A stretch of 64,000 nucleotides of DNA from Clusia tigrina. Lineage: Eukaryota > Arthropoda > Insecta > Diptera > Clusiidae. Below are positions 45,699 to 57,300 of the stretch, piece by piece. Position 1 is the stretch's first letter. Every line of letters begins with the position of its first letter. Both the position numbers and the translations under genes were made by a program. The stretch lies in assembly GCA_920105625.2 (NCBI GenBank), contig OV050030.1, forward strand, positions 188,599,887 through 188,663,886, read 5' to 3'. The notes beneath the pieces are model-generated. The model did no database searches and was not told the origin of the DNA. It saw only the letters and a list, made by a program, of their open reading frames with translations.

Positions 45699-48600
45699 CT
45701 GCCCTCCGCTTAAACTTTTTTCGTCCCGAACAAGGATAGTACTGCAACCTTTATAAGGAGATAACCTCTTTAAATGAACGACTTTCATTTTGCTCCTGGC
45801 ATTTCTCGCCAACTGGATGCGGTATACTACATCGTTGAGCCGCTTTATCACCTTATAAGGGCCTTCCCAGTGTGTTTGCAGTTTTGGCGATAATCCCTTT
45901 TTCCTTTGCGGATTATGAAGCATAACTAGCTGCCCTTCCTGAAATCCCTTGGAGTTTGCTCGTAGATCATATCTGGCTTTCATTTTATCACTCATCAGTT
46001 GTGTGCGTTTTCTGATGGTTCCATGAATTTCATTCAGCTGTCTTCGTTTGTCAGCTACATAACTGCTACATGAAACTTCCGTAGATAAGTAGGCACCGAA
46101 TTTCAGATCTGCAGGCAATCTTATGTCACAACCGAAAATAGCCTTAGCTGGTGTTGTAGATGTTGTATCGTGAGTTGCCGATCGGTATGCCATTAAGAAG
46201 AGGGGTATGTGTTGGTCCCAATTTTTCTGGTTTCTGTCCACGACTTTTCTTAGGTGTTCCTCAAGCGTACGATTAAATCTTTCAACCATTCCATCGGATT
46301 GTGGGTGCAAAGGGGTTGTACGAGTTTTGCGTATGCCCATCAATTCACTCATTTCCCTGAATATTGTTGACTCGAAATTTCTGCCTTGATCCGAGTGCAA
46401 CTCGAGGGGAGCTCCGAATCTGCAGACCCAATTATTGATAAATGCATCTGCAACGGTCTTAGCTTCTTGATCGGGAATGGGGTATACTTCTGGCCATTTA
46501 CTAAAATAGTCGATTACGACGAGAACATATTTGTTGCCGGAATCACTAATTGGAAACGGACCTGCTATGTCCATTGCAATACGCTCAAATGGCGCTCCCA
46601 CGTTGTATAAATGCATCTTCCCCTGGCTGCGACGGCTCGGTCCCTTGGCAGCTGTACACTTTTCACAAGCACTAATCCAGTGAACTACCGATTGCTGGCA
46701 ACCAACCCAATAAAATCGTGTTTTAATTTTCTCGACTGTTTTTGTTATTCCCAAATGCCCTCCGCTTGGCCCACTATGGTATTCCTTGAGAATTTCGCTT
46801 ATTCTTGCCTTGGGTACCACAATCAAGTTCTTCGAGGTTTTTCCATCTTCGCTCTCCCACAGGCGGAATAGGCATCCATCTTGCAGCTTTAAGCTATTCC
46901 ATTGAGCCCAATATGCTTTAGTTATGGGGTTTTCAGTCGAGATTTCGTTCCAATCAGGCCGTTTTCCTTCATTCTTACTTGATACGATTTTTGCCAAATC
47001 TGGGTCATTTCGTTGTTCTTCTTTTATCTTTTCCGCTGTCCATTCATCGTCTGGTAAAACAGCCATTAAGCGCACATCGACTACTCCTTCTTTCCCTTCA
47101 GCTTTAGAACAGTGCTTACATTCCATACTGCAAGGACGTCGTGATAGTGCATCAGCATTCCCGTGGTTTCCGCCTCTGCGATGTTCTATTGTGAAATCGT
47201 AGCTTTGGAGTCTCTCAATCCATCTCGCAACCTGACCTTCGGGATTTTTGAACTGTAATAGCCAGCGCAGAGCAGCGTGATCCGTTCTCAACAAGAACTT
47301 TTGTCCATACAGGTACTTGTTAAAGTGCTTCACCCACTGCATAACCGCCAAAAGTTCTCTCCGTGTTACACAGTAATTTCGCTCTGGCTTTGATAAGATC
47401 TTACTGAAGTAGGCTATTACTCTTTCATGTCCATCAATAACTTGCGACAGGACACCTCCAATCCCGAATCCACTTGCATCTGTATCCAAAATAAATTTTT
47501 CGCCAGGTATTGGATACGCAAGGATCGGAGCTGTACACAATAGCTCTTTCAATCTGTTGAATGCCTTCTCCTGTTCGCTTTTCCATTCAAAAGGACAATT
47601 TTTCCTCGTTAATGCATGCAGACTACCAGCCACGTCCGCAAAGCCTGGAACAAAGCGTCTGTAATAGGTGCAAAGACCCAAGAAGCTGCGTAGCTCATGC
47701 AAACTAGTTGGTCTTGGCCACTCCCTTACTGAGTCTATCTTATCTGGATCTGTGTGTACTCCTTCAGGTGTGACTTTATGTCCAAGGTACTTGACTTCTT
47801 TCTTGAAGAACGAGCATTTCTTTGCGCTCAGCTTCAACCCTGAAGCTCCTAATCGCATCAATACTTCTTCCAAATTCTTCAAGTGGTCCTCGAAGTCCTT
47901 TCCCATAACGATGATGTCATCTAAGTACACCAGACACGTTTTCCAGTGAAGACCCTTTAGCACATGTTCCATTAAGCGTTCAAATGTAGCTGGAGCATTA
48001 CACAGTCCGAATGGCATCACCAAAAATTGCCATAGTCCATCACCGGCACTGAATGCTGTCTTTTCCTTGTCTTGTTCGTCTACTGCCACTCGCCAATATC
48101 CGCTTTGTAAATCCAGCGTTGAGAACCAATTTGAACCAGAAAGTGTGTCCAACGTATCGTCGATTCGAGGTAATGGATAACTATCTTTCTTCGTTATATC
48201 ATTTAATTTACGATAATCTACACAGAAACGTGTGGAGCCATCCTTCTTCTTGACTAATACCACTGGAGAACTCCAGGGGCTCGCTGATGGCTCTATGACG
48301 TTGTTCTGATGCATTTCCTTCAGCAATACATTCACCTCTTCTCTCTTTGCCAGAGGTACTCTTCTTGACGCTTGACGAATGGGTTTGGCATCACCAGTGT
48401 TGATTGTGTGTTTCACCATCTTTGTTCTGCCTTCGTTTTTACCCTTTTCAGCAAATACTGACCAATGTCTTGCCAAAAGTTGGCTGGCAGTCCTCCTCTG
48501 CTCTGTGGATAAGTCTTTGCTACATTCTTTCGTAAGATCGTCGAGTACCTTTTTATCAGCTGGTATCTTCATTTTTGTGTCTCGCGGCTGGCTTTCACAG

Positions 48601-49253
48601 TTTACAATTGCCGAAATTGCCCGGCAATTTCCAATTATCTGTCCTTTCTCTATGGTTTTAGTGGAATTTGCAAGATTGACCACTTTTACTGGCACTATTC
48701 TGTTCTGCTGTTCTTCTACGAGGGTTTTTCCAATGATGATGTCATCCAGTACAAATTTTTCATCCGTTTCCACAACCCACAACTTGTTCTTCTCCACATC
48801 TCCGTCCATTTTGGCCCATATGACTGCCTCTGACTTTGCTGGGATTTTTGTCCGCCGCGATACAATGGCTTGTCGGATACCTCCATACTTATCCTCACCA
48901 ACGGATAACGGTATTTCGGTGTTCGCATACTTCAACGTTCGGCATTTCAAATCTAGGGTGAATCCATTCCGAATCATAAAATCCACACCTAAGATTAATT
49001 CGTCCAAAATATCCGCAACTACAAACTCGTGCTTCACTGTTATGGTACCGATAGTGATTTTCCGTGTAACTTTTCCAAGTACCGGTGCATCATCTCCAGT
49101 TGCCGTACGCAAACTTATTCCCTGAAGCGGCTCGATTCCCCGAACGAGATCCCTTCTAATTATGGAATGTGATGCACCCGTATCCAATGTTACCACGATT
49201 TTTCTTCCATTTACTACGCTGTCGACAGTTAGGCTGTTGATTTTCCGTGCCAT
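45696..49253 (-). CDS. pol: Gypsy Pol polyprotein (PR-RT-RH-IN), 1185 aa
   Basis: ATG at 49253 (MARKINSL). Domains in order: protease with LDTGASHSII at about residues 23-32; RT with LVKKKDGSTRFCVDYRKLN, the LPFGLCNAPATF-type fingers/palm segment and catalytic YLDDIIVMG at about 465; RNase H with ILDTDASGFGIGG at about 590; integrase with an HHCC zinc finger (HSGPSGGHLG ... CEKCTAAKG), the D,D-35-E core (MDIAGPF; HSDQGRNFES; DGMVERFNRTLEE) and a GPY/F-type end (WEGPYKV). All key residues looked for are present and the frame is fully open. It ends at a TGA that forms the first bases of the 3' LTR. Gag must be made in a separate frame (stop and restart or frameshift). Functional competence is plausible for pol but not shown. 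Confidence 0.95.
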   Translation of the reverse strand: MARKINSLTVDSVVNGRKIVVTLDTGASHSIIRRDLVRGIEPLQGISLRTATGDDAPVLGKVTRKITIGTITVKHEFVVADILDELILGVDFMIRNGFTLDLKCRTLKYANTEIPLSVGEDKYGGIRQAIVSRRTKIPAKSEAVIWAKMDGDVEKNKLWVVETDEKFVLDDIIIGKTLVEEQQNRIVPVKVVNLANSTKTIEKGQIIGNCRAISAIVNCESQPRDTKMKIPADKKVLDDLTKECSKDLSTEQRRTASQLLARHWSVFAEKGKNEGRTKMVKHTINTGDAKPIRQASRRVPLAKREEVNVLLKEMHQNNVIEPSASPWSSPVVLVKKKDGSTRFCVDYRKLNDITKKDSYPLPRIDDTLDTLSGSNWFSTLDLQSGYWRVAVDEQDKEKTAFSAGDGLWQFLVMPFGLCNAPATFERLMEHVLKGLHWKTCLVYLDDIIVMGKDFEDHLKNLEEVLMRLGASGLKLSAKKCSFFKKEVKYLGHKVTPEGVHTDPDKIDSVREWPRPTSLHELRSFLGLCTYYRRFVPGFADVAGSLHALTRKNCPFEWKSEQEKAFNRLKELLCTAPILAYPIPGEKFILDTDASGFGIGGVLSQVIDGHERVIAYFSKILSKPERNYCVTRRELLAVMQWVKHFNKYLYGQKFLLRTDHAALRWLLQFKNPEGQVARWIERLQSYDFTIEHRRGGNHGNADALSRRPCSMECKHCSKAEGKEGVVDVRLMAVLPDDEWTAEKIKEEQRNDPDLAKIVSSKNEGKRPDWNEISTENPITKAYWAQWNSLKLQDGCLFRLWESEDGKTSKNLIVVPKARISEILKEYHSGPSGGHLGITKTVEKIKTRFYWVGCQQSVVHWISACEKCTAAKGPSRRSQGKMHLYNVGAPFERIAMDIAGPFPISDSGNKYVLVVIDYFSKWPEVYPIPDQEAKTVADAFINNWVCRFGAPLELHSDQGRNFESTIFREMSELMGIRKTRTTPLHPQSDGMVERFNRTLEEHLRKVVDRNQKNWDQHIPLFLMAYRSATHDTTSTTPAKAIFGCDIRLPADLKFGAYLSTEVSCSSYVADKRRQLNEIHGTIRKRTQLMSDKMKARYDLRANSKGFQEGQLVMLHNPQRKKGLSPKLQTHWEGPYKVIKRLNDVVYRIQLARNARSKMKVVHLKRLSPYKGCSTILVRDEKSLSGGQ

Positions 49254-49321
49254 CTGAGAAACGAAGATTCTGGGGCTACATGTTGTGGGAGTCAGATCAA
49301 GCCCCTCGAGACTGACTCCAT

Positions 49322-50742
49322 CTAGTTTGTCGACGACTTTTCATCATTTTCTGATTCCCTATTTTGGAATCTGACTTGCTTTGGAGGTCTTCCCGGTGAG
49401 CGTGATCTAGAACGTTTCCATCTCGATTGGCAATTACGGGCCATGTGTCCGACCTCTCCGCAGGTGAAGCATTTGCCCGTGAAACTGTGGCCGCTTTCGA
49501 CTTGTACCTGACGGGCTCTGTATACTGGCTGGCACACCAAGGCTGCTGTCTCTGAAGTTAAAGCGCTAGCTACTGTCTCCATATATGTAGCTTTCGGATT
49601 AGTTATTGCAGAACGCTTTATCTCCGCATCGCGAATGCAATATACAAAGGTGTCCATCATACACCTCTCAGTGATCTCTCCTGGGTAGGCAAGATGAGCC
49701 AACTGTTCCACTTCCGCCGCAAACTGTTGTAGAGACTCACCACTCTTCTGTACACGTGTTCGTAGCTCTACTTGGTACATCTGCTTCCGGTGTTCACTAC
49801 CATACTTGCGCTGAACGGCATTCATTAAGCTTTCATAGCAGTCTCGCTCACTTTCTGAGATAGTTTGAAGCACATCAGCGGCAGCACCTTTCAATGAAAC
49901 GGTTAATGCAGCCACTTTTTCGCGAGCACTCCAACCATTTGTGCTAGCGGTAGTCTCAAACTGCATTCTGAAGACACTAAATGTGGTGGTTCCATCATAG
50001 GTAGGATAAATAACTTCAGTTTTATTGAGGATAAAGCTGGCACAGGCAATGCACCTTCCTGTAGTAGGTGAATTCTTTGCTCTATTTGTTGCTTAAATTC
50101 ATTCTGCCTTTGTACTAAAGATTTTTCGAACGATTCTTGCCGTGTCTCAATTTCACAAACCTTCCTGTCTACCATCTCGGACATTTCTTTCATCTGCTGT
50201 GAGTTCTTTTCTACTAGTTGAGTAAGTCGTATTTCACTCTGCTGTAACTGTTCTTTGACATCCTCTTTGACTGCTTGTTTGAGCGATTCAGCACTCTTTT
50301 CTACGTCCTCTTTGACGGATGCAACACTCTTTTCGACGGTTTGAGCATTTTGTTGTAATTGTTGCTGCATCTTTTCATCTCGCTGCTGCATCTTTTCATC
50401 TCGCTGCTGCATCCTCTCTTCGGCTGCCAGAGCGTTTTGTTGTAACTGCTGTTGGATCCTCTCTTCAGTTGCTTGAGAATTTTGTTGTAACTGCATCTGT
50501 GTTAGCCCGATAAGTGCACTCATGTCAAAGTTACCCGTGTTAGTTTCTTGCGGTGTTTCTTCGTGTCGAGATGTCGTTGGCGCTTCACATTGGAATTCAT
50601 GCTCATCGACATCTATACCCTGCTCCTCTAAAGCGCTTCTTAATCGCACCTGCAGCTCCGCTTTAAGCCCTTGTGTTTGCAAATTTAAGCGCTCAAGCTC
50701 CTTCTTGAGCTGCTCCAATCTCAGTTTTTCGAATTTAACCAT
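49322..50742 (-). pseudogene. gag: Gypsy Gag, interrupted by one frameshift
   Basis: ATG 50742 (MVKFEKLRLEQLKKELE) starts a SAP-like N-terminal helix pair, then a long Gln-rich coiled-coil region (about residues 90-230, with QQRDEKMQQRDEKMQQ repeats). Around 50000-50040 the frame changes, and the capsid-like core and nucleocapsid continue in the frame 49322-49966, ending with a single knuckle CFTCGEVGHMARNC and an Arg/Ser-rich tail. The first frame runs on for a few dozen unrelated residues and stops at 49903. The break could be a one-base mutation or a sequence error; it is the only gag defect I see. Confidence 0.9.
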
Positions 50743-50763
50743 TGTTTATTACAGATACACAAT

Positions 50764-50781
50764 CCCACTTCTGACACCAAT
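50764..50781 (-). promoter_or_regulatory. Gypsy primer-binding site
   Basis: TGGTGTCAGAAGTGGGAT in element sense, starting one or two bases after the 5' LTR. Its complement ends in CCA like a tRNA 3' end and fits a tRNA-Leu type primer; the tRNA identity is from memory and unproven. Confidence 0.75.
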
Positions 50782-51426
50782 TGTTACGAAATTGCCCTCT
50801 TGACAATTTACTCTGTTACAAAATTGCCCTCCGGACAATTTACTCTGTTACAAAATTGCCCTCCTGACAATTTCTCTAACTATCTGTACTCAGACTCGTA
50901 CCGCTGGATTGTGTAGTAATCAAACAATCGCTGGTTAAATTAAAATAATTAGCTTTATTTAATTATTGTTATTTACACATTTAATATTAGGCTTAAAGTT
51001 TACTTAGTTATTATTTGCACTTTATTTCACAAACCATTAGTCACTTTATTTAATAAGTAATTTCATCACTTTATTTAATAATGAATTTCATCACTTTGCA
51101 AAATTACAAATACTGCTGCTTAGATTAAAATGCCTGATGTATACACTTTTACGATCTCTGATCTACTGTATTCGACTTTGAACAGTCTTGTCGCTTTTAT
51201 AGTTTTCGAATGGTTGGAGTCGAAAATTCTACGCTATTCTCGTATTTTCTAGAAGCTTCTATCCACTTCGACAGAAGTCGAGAATATTCTTTTTGATATT
51301 ACCGACGGATGGTTCTTGAATAAGCTTTTATTCGAATAGTTCGCATCTTGACTCACAGGGGGCACTCATTCTCCAGATGGGATCCTAAAAGTATGCAATC
51401 CCTTTTCACTGAGCTATCACGTTTCA
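50782..51426 (-). repeat. Gypsy 5' LTR
   Basis: 645 bp, TG...CA. Lacks 5 bp (AACTC) present in the 3' LTR near position 51375. Transcription of the element would start in this LTR and run leftward. Confidence 0.95.
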
Positions 51427-51961
51427 ATACATTAAATATATAAAGAATGCAGCAAAAATAAATAACCCTATTATGATGAAATTGTAACACATTCCCGATG
51501 TTATGAGTCGCAGTGACAAAAGGTAAGAAAACATATTGGGATTGAAGATTTGGCTAATATTCAAAATTGCAGCTTTGTTGAAAATTTTCGTCTGAGCAAA
51601 GAAGCGTTTATATACGTTTTGAATGTGATAACGCCAGAATTAAGAGCCGGCCAGAGATCCGTCTCTATTCCAGCAGTGGTTAATCTGTCAGCGGTGCTTA
51701 AAATACTAGTCCAGGGTGGTTACCAGCACCAAATTGGACAAGACCAATATGTAGGCTTGGCGCAGCAAACGATGTCCACTTGTCTAAATGAGGTGTGCCG
51801 CGCTATTGAAAAAACTCTCTGTGCGACGCATATAGTGTTTCAAATGACACAACAGGAGGAAAATGAGGCAAAGAGGTATTTTTACCAAAAATACGGCATC
51901 CCGGGAACTATTGGAGCAGTAGATGGTACTCACATACAGATGATTACGCCTACCATCACCG

Positions 51962-52753
51962 TCCGGACATGTTCTGTTTTGCTGTTACTTTCGAGTAGTA
52001 AAACCCGATCAGACACGATAGCTGGGCTCTAAGCTACCGGAGGGGTCGGCAGGTCGCGGATAGCCGAAAGTCCTGTAGTAGCAGGTTAGTTGTGAATAAG
52101 TCTCTGACAAATAAGCAATCCCCGACGAGGAGCGGCGGGAATCTGAGGACGCGGTAAAAAAGCTAGCAAGTCCGTTGAAATTCCCGTGACAGTGGCGAGT
52201 TGACACCGCCTCTTTTGAAGTATGTGTCCCCTTCACTTTGCACTCGCATTGTGAACTTAAAAGTCCAGGAGCAACGGACACAAAATGAGTGGTTTCACTG
52301 GTCAGCGTCTGTTCTCCATGTTAGGAGCGGCTGTTTAAAGCACGAATGCCGGCCTTGGGGCTATCAGGATTGAATCCAGTAAGATTCTGATTATGGTATA
52401 CTGGAAAGGAAGCAGACGACACTGGGCTGGAGTAGTGGATCCCTGTTACCTCAGTAGGCGGAGTGAAATCTTGCTGAAATGACTTCCAGAAAGATTCGCT
52501 ACTTCTTCCGTCCTTTTAAAACCTGGCAGGTCTCACAATACGTTCGAAGCTCGTAGCCACAGCCGTGGCCACTTAGGTTGGGTTGAGATAACTCCCCATT
52601 AGTTCCGGCTCGAAGTCTGGCCCTGAACACTGTTCCCCATAAGGGACAATGTCAACCCCCGCATGGCATCCCTGAATTCATAGATAACCATGGGACTTAC
52701 GGAAACTACTTGCACGAGAGGAGACAGCGGTTGTGAGTTTGGGCCCATATTAC
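51962..52753 (+). other. R1-B 5' untranslated region
   Basis: About 790 bp without a supported ORF. From about 52340 to 52730 it has blocks shared with the R1-A 5' UTR (16200-16570): ATTATGGTATACTGGAAA / ATTATGGCATACCGGAAA, TTACCTCAGTAGGCGG, AGTGAAATCTTGC, CTGGCAGGTCTCA, TCTGGCCCTGAACA and GATAACCATGGGAC. Such elements usually carry an internal promoter here; that is inference. Confidence 0.7.
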
Positions 52754-54319
52754 ATGGACAAGCAAACAAACCAAAAAACTATAAATAGCGGATATCTTCA
52801 ATAGAAGCTCTCTCATCGAAAGATCACCGCCACACGGCAAAGTACTGTCAGCATACGGCGTATCAGGTGGACAAAATGAAAATAATGTAACAGGCGATGC
52901 TCAAAGTACACACAGTGACATAATTGGGACACCAGTATCTCTCTACACGGGCTCCCTTGCCACTACAAATTGTAGCCAACAGGAGGGGTGCAAAATGAAG
53001 ACAGTGGAAAAAACGGACGAAAAACTACCAGGTGCCCTGGCAGTATCAACTCCGCCTATATCCACTCTGGACACTGGAGCAACAAAGGAACGAACAGAAG
53101 TTGCGGTAACACCCCTCAATGCTCAAATGACAGCTCTGGGGAAGGCCATAAATGATTTACTGCAGTTTTGCAAGATTAAGCCAAATGTGCATAATGAGGT
53201 AAAACGACTAGCAGCGGTTATGAAGGCAAAACACGTCGAGATCGAGATGCAATTAAAGAGCATGCGCACCATTCAAAACGCTCCACAGCCGAGCACGATC
53301 ACAGTCGGAGTGAACACGGGATCTGGGAAGAGGCGAAGGGCCAACGCCAGTCCGACAGAGAAAACAATAATGAACTGCGATGGAACAACGGGGCCCGTGA
53401 AAAGAGTGCGAGCAAATAATGATCTTAGCGCGGCAGTTGAAATTCCACTTGCGCAGGTCGTCTGTCCCAAGGTACCAGCCAGGAAAGAGGTGGTCACGCA
53501 GGTGCAATGCCCACAAACAGGAGAGGATGCCCCAAAACCGCAAGAGAAGGAACGGTGGACAAAGGTGGAAAAAAACCAAGGAAAAAGCAACAAGACGCTA
53601 AAGCCTACGATATAAAACCTAGACCGGATGCCATTATAATTACGGCAGCGGGTGCATCGTCATACGCCGACATCCTAAAAACGGTGAAAGCCAGTAGTGC
53701 GTTGAAAGAGCTAGGGGGAGATGTTAGGCGCATATACGAGGGTAACAAAGGAGTCTTGGTAATCAAGCTTAAGAGTGCTCCCGAAAATAAGACGGCAAAA
53801 TATAAAGCGGCGGTGGAGGAAGTTCTCAGAGATGCGGCAAAAGTAGTGGCAAAAACGCACTGCATCAGAATACAATGTAGAGATGTGGATATGATTACTA
53901 CCCCCGAGGAGATTTGCGACGCCTTGAAGGAAAAGGGTAACATCAGTAGGCCGGACGTCTCGGCAATAAACAATATGCGAAAGTGCTATGACGGTACGCA
54001 GACAGCGTACATCGATCTTCCCGCAAATGATGCCAAAAAATTACTGACTGCGCGTAATATACAAATCGGATGGGTAAATTGCAGGATTCGGGAGACGGTA
54101 TCACTTAAGCGTTGCTTCAGATGCTGTTACGGTCATCTGGCGCATCACTGTAATGAACCCATAGACAAAACAGACATGTGTAGAAGGTGCGGCGAAAACG
54201 GCCACCTAGCAGCAACATGTAAAAGCAAAGAGAGGTGCGCTCTATGCGAAGGCACTCATGCAGCTGGCAGCTACAAATGTCCTGTATATCAGAAGGCGAG
54301 GAAAGATTGCGGACAATAA
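52754..54319 (+). pseudogene. R1-B ORF1, frameshifted
   Basis: A likely ATG at 52754 (MDKQTNQK) leads after a frame change near 52795 into a segment matching the R1-A ORF1 start (DIFNRSSLIERSPPHG). The frame is open through 52995-53615. A second frame change near 53600 continues into the conserved part (SSYADILKTVK, IQIGWVNCRIRE) and three knuckles: CFRCCYGHLAHHC, CRRCGENGHLAATC, CALCEGTHAAGSYKC. The first knuckle is one residue short between second Cys and His compared with R1-A. Ends at TAA 54317-54319. Confidence 0.88.
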
Positions 54320-57300
54320 GAATCGTGCAACTAAACTTAAACCGATGCGCGGCGGCCCAGGATCTCCTGACCCAAACTATGTTCGAACAAAAATTCGACG
54401 TGGGGCTATTGTGTGAACAATACCGAAATTTAAATTGTCACAACTGGGTGGAGGATGCCCACGGCAAAGCTGCTATATGGGCAAGTAACGATAGCTCAAT
54501 TCAGCAGAAGATGACAATGGCGGAAAATGGTTTCACATGGGCGAAAATAAAAAATGTGTACTTTTTTTCATGCTATGCTCCCCCCAGTATGACTCTAGAT
54601 GACTTCGAGAGGATGTTGATGGCCTTGGTGATAGAAGCGCGAGGTAAAAGTCCGGTCGTAGTAGCAGGAGACTTCAACGCCTGGTCCACAGCATGGGGAA
54701 CTACACGCACAGATCAGCGAGGAAGAATTCTGCTCGAAAGCCTAGCTCCATTATCGTTAGACCTTTTAAACCACGGTAGTAAGAATACATTCGAAACAGG
54801 CAGGAGGGGTTCCGTGATAGACCTCACCTTCGCACACAATGTTATAATTCGCAACGCACAGTGGGAAGTCAGCAGCATATACACACACAGTGATCACCGG
54901 GCTATTGAAATAGATATCACTGCGCAGAAAAAACAACGTATTCGCAAAGTGCCAACAAAACGGTGGAAATGGCAGGTTTTTGACGTAGAAGCCTTTAATA
55001 CCGCCTGGAAAGATGAGGAAATCCCCCTGGACACTGCAGAAAAGATGGCGGTCAGCATAACGGACAAACTCAGCATGGCCTGTGACGTGGCAATGCCAAG
55101 AATATCAAACAGAATTGTGAGGAAACCAGTCTACTGGTGGAATGACGAAATCGCTAATGCGAGGAAAATATGGAACCAAGCGCGCAGAAAGGCAAAACGA
55201 GCTCGCAATAGGCCAATTTGGGAAACGCTGCATCAAGTACATAAAGAGTGTAGGAAAGTACTGAAAGTAGCCATTAAAAACAGCAAAAACGCATATTTTA
55301 AGGAGCTCTACAACAGTTCTGATCTCGATCCATGGGGTAACGCATACAAGGCAGTGATGGGCAAACTTAAAGGGCCAAGAGCACCGGAACCAACAGAATA
55401 TAAATTGATGCGTAAGGTGGTTGCAGCGCTCTTTCCCCCACAGGAGGAAACAATTCTGTACAACAGCCAACAAATAAACAGCACAGAAATCCCCGAGATT
55501 TCCACTGATGAGGTAGTGTTCACTCTGCGGAAAATCGCTGACGGTAAAGCACCCGGGCTAGACGGTTTGCCCAATATTGCGGTAAAAGCGGCGGTCAAGG
55601 CAACACCTGAAATCTTGACGCAGGTGTACAGTGCGTGCTTAAGCGAGGGAATATACCCAGATATTTGGAAAAGACAGGGGCTGGTATTACTGCTTAAGCC
55701 CGGTAAACAACCAGACCACCCCATCCTCGTACAGACCAATTTGCATGCTCGATACGCTGGGTAAAATCTTAGAGAGAATTATCTGCGATAGACTGCAAGA
55801 ATCACTTGAAAAGCCAGGAGGATTGGCCGCAAATCAATTTGGATTTCGGAGATCGCGATCCACCGTGGATGCAGTCCAAGCACTGATGGATATTGCAAGA
55901 GAAGCACTCAGCGGGAAGAGATGGGTAAATGGAAGCAAAAAATACTGCGCAGTGATCACATTGGATGTGAAGAACGCTTTCAACTCGGCGAGTTGGCCAT
56001 TAATCTTAAGCGCCCTCCGGAAATTCGCTGTCCCGGAGTACTTGTTGCGAATTATAGCTAGTTATTTTTACAACCGAGTACTACTGTACGATACGGACGA
56101 AGGGGCAAAGCAATATAGGATCACGGGGGGAGTACCCCAGGGTTCTGTGCTCGGCCCTTCATTATGGAATGGTATGTACAATGACATACTCCAACTGGAC
56201 CTACCGGAAGATACTACGGTGGTAGGCTATGCGGACGACATTGCTGTGGTAGCAGTAGCAAAACAGCTGGATATGCTCCAAACGATATGCAATGATGCGA
56301 TCGTCAGAATAAGAAGCTGGCTTGATGACTCAAAACTGGAATTGGCGGCCCAGAAAACAGAGGTGGTCCTGCTGAGCTCCAGAATAGTGCGAGAGCATAT
56401 AACAATAACGGTGGGCGAACACGAAATTACATCGCAGCCGTATCTGCGGTACTTGGGAGTGATCATAGACGCGAAACTGACCTTCAAGGAACACCTTTTG
56501 ACAGTATCCGAAAAGGCTGCTCGCGTCAACGGTGCGCTCACAAAGATGATGCCAAACTTGGGAGGGCCCAGATCAAGTCGAAGGAAGCTACTATCGAGGG
56601 TAACTACCTCGATCATCCTATATGCGGCTCCAATTTGGGCAGAAGTCGCGCGTACAGAGAGTGTCTCAAAAGGAATCCGATCTGTACATAGGCTCTGCGC
56701 GTTAAGAGTTCCTAGCGCCTTTCGGACAGTTTGGGATGATGCAATTTGTGTGTTATCAAGTAAGCCACCAATCGACCTGCTTGCATATGAAATGCAGGAT
56801 TTGTATAGGAGAGTGACAAGACCAACGGCTGCAGATAAGCTTGAAATAAGACAGAAAACCATGCAGCAATGGCAGCAAAGATGGGAGCAATCCAGCAAAG
56901 GCCGATGGACATTCCAACTGATACATAATATCAACGAATGGTACTCGCGCACACACGGCGAACTTAACTTCTATTTGACACAGATGCTTAGTGGCCACGG
57001 ATGCTTCAAGGAATACTTGCACAAATACAAATTCGATGTTGACCCGTTTTGTCCAAGTTGTCCGGGAGAGCAGGAAAACGCGCAGCATATACTTTTTCAT
57101 TGCCCGCGATTTAACGAGAGCAGAAACAACTTGAGCGCTATCTTAGGAGAACAACCAGCAGTGGCTAATCTGGTAGCGCACATGTGTGAAACCGAGACTA
57201 AATGGAAGGCAGTTTGTTCTACAGTATCCATTATGATGATAACTCTGCGGAACACTGAGCGCGCCCGAACAGCAGCACGTCTAAGCCAGCGTAGTGCTGA

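Larger units (their letters stand above)
23120..46197. repeat. Right arm of giant inverted repeat
   Basis: Reverse-complement counterpart of 1-23118; window base 1 pairs with about 46197. Because the left arm runs off the window, the true end of the right arm cannot be seen and may lie anywhere beyond 46197. Differences from the left arm are mostly single substitutions plus a few repeat-length changes. This arm holds the better-preserved R1-A copy. Confidence 0.97.
45049..51426 (-). mobile_element. Ty3/Gypsy LTR retrotransposon, nearly complete
   Basis: 6378 bp with two LTRs (650 and 645 bp), flanked on both sides by ATAC, a 4-bp target duplication normal for Gypsy integrases. Order on the minus strand: 5' LTR, primer-binding site, gag, pol, purine tract, 3' LTR. 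No env frame follows pol. The LTRs differ by about four substitutions and a 5-bp deletion in the 5' LTR, indicating a young insertion. The part 45049-46197 belongs to the right arm of the palindrome. Confidence 0.95.

Noticed and set aside
48379..49125. 248-codon frame opposite Gypsy pol
   Set aside because: Antisense shadow of the protease/RT region; no domain and no context.
45049..51426. Considered the Gypsy element an errantivirus with env
   Set aside because: Pol ends at the LTR and there is no frame between pol and the 3' LTR.
51962..52330. Considered an rRNA fragment at the start of R1-B because of GC-rich, structured sequence
   Set aside because: I could not match it to a conserved 18S or 28S core segment, and it is explained as the 5' UTR between a clean target duplication and ORF1.
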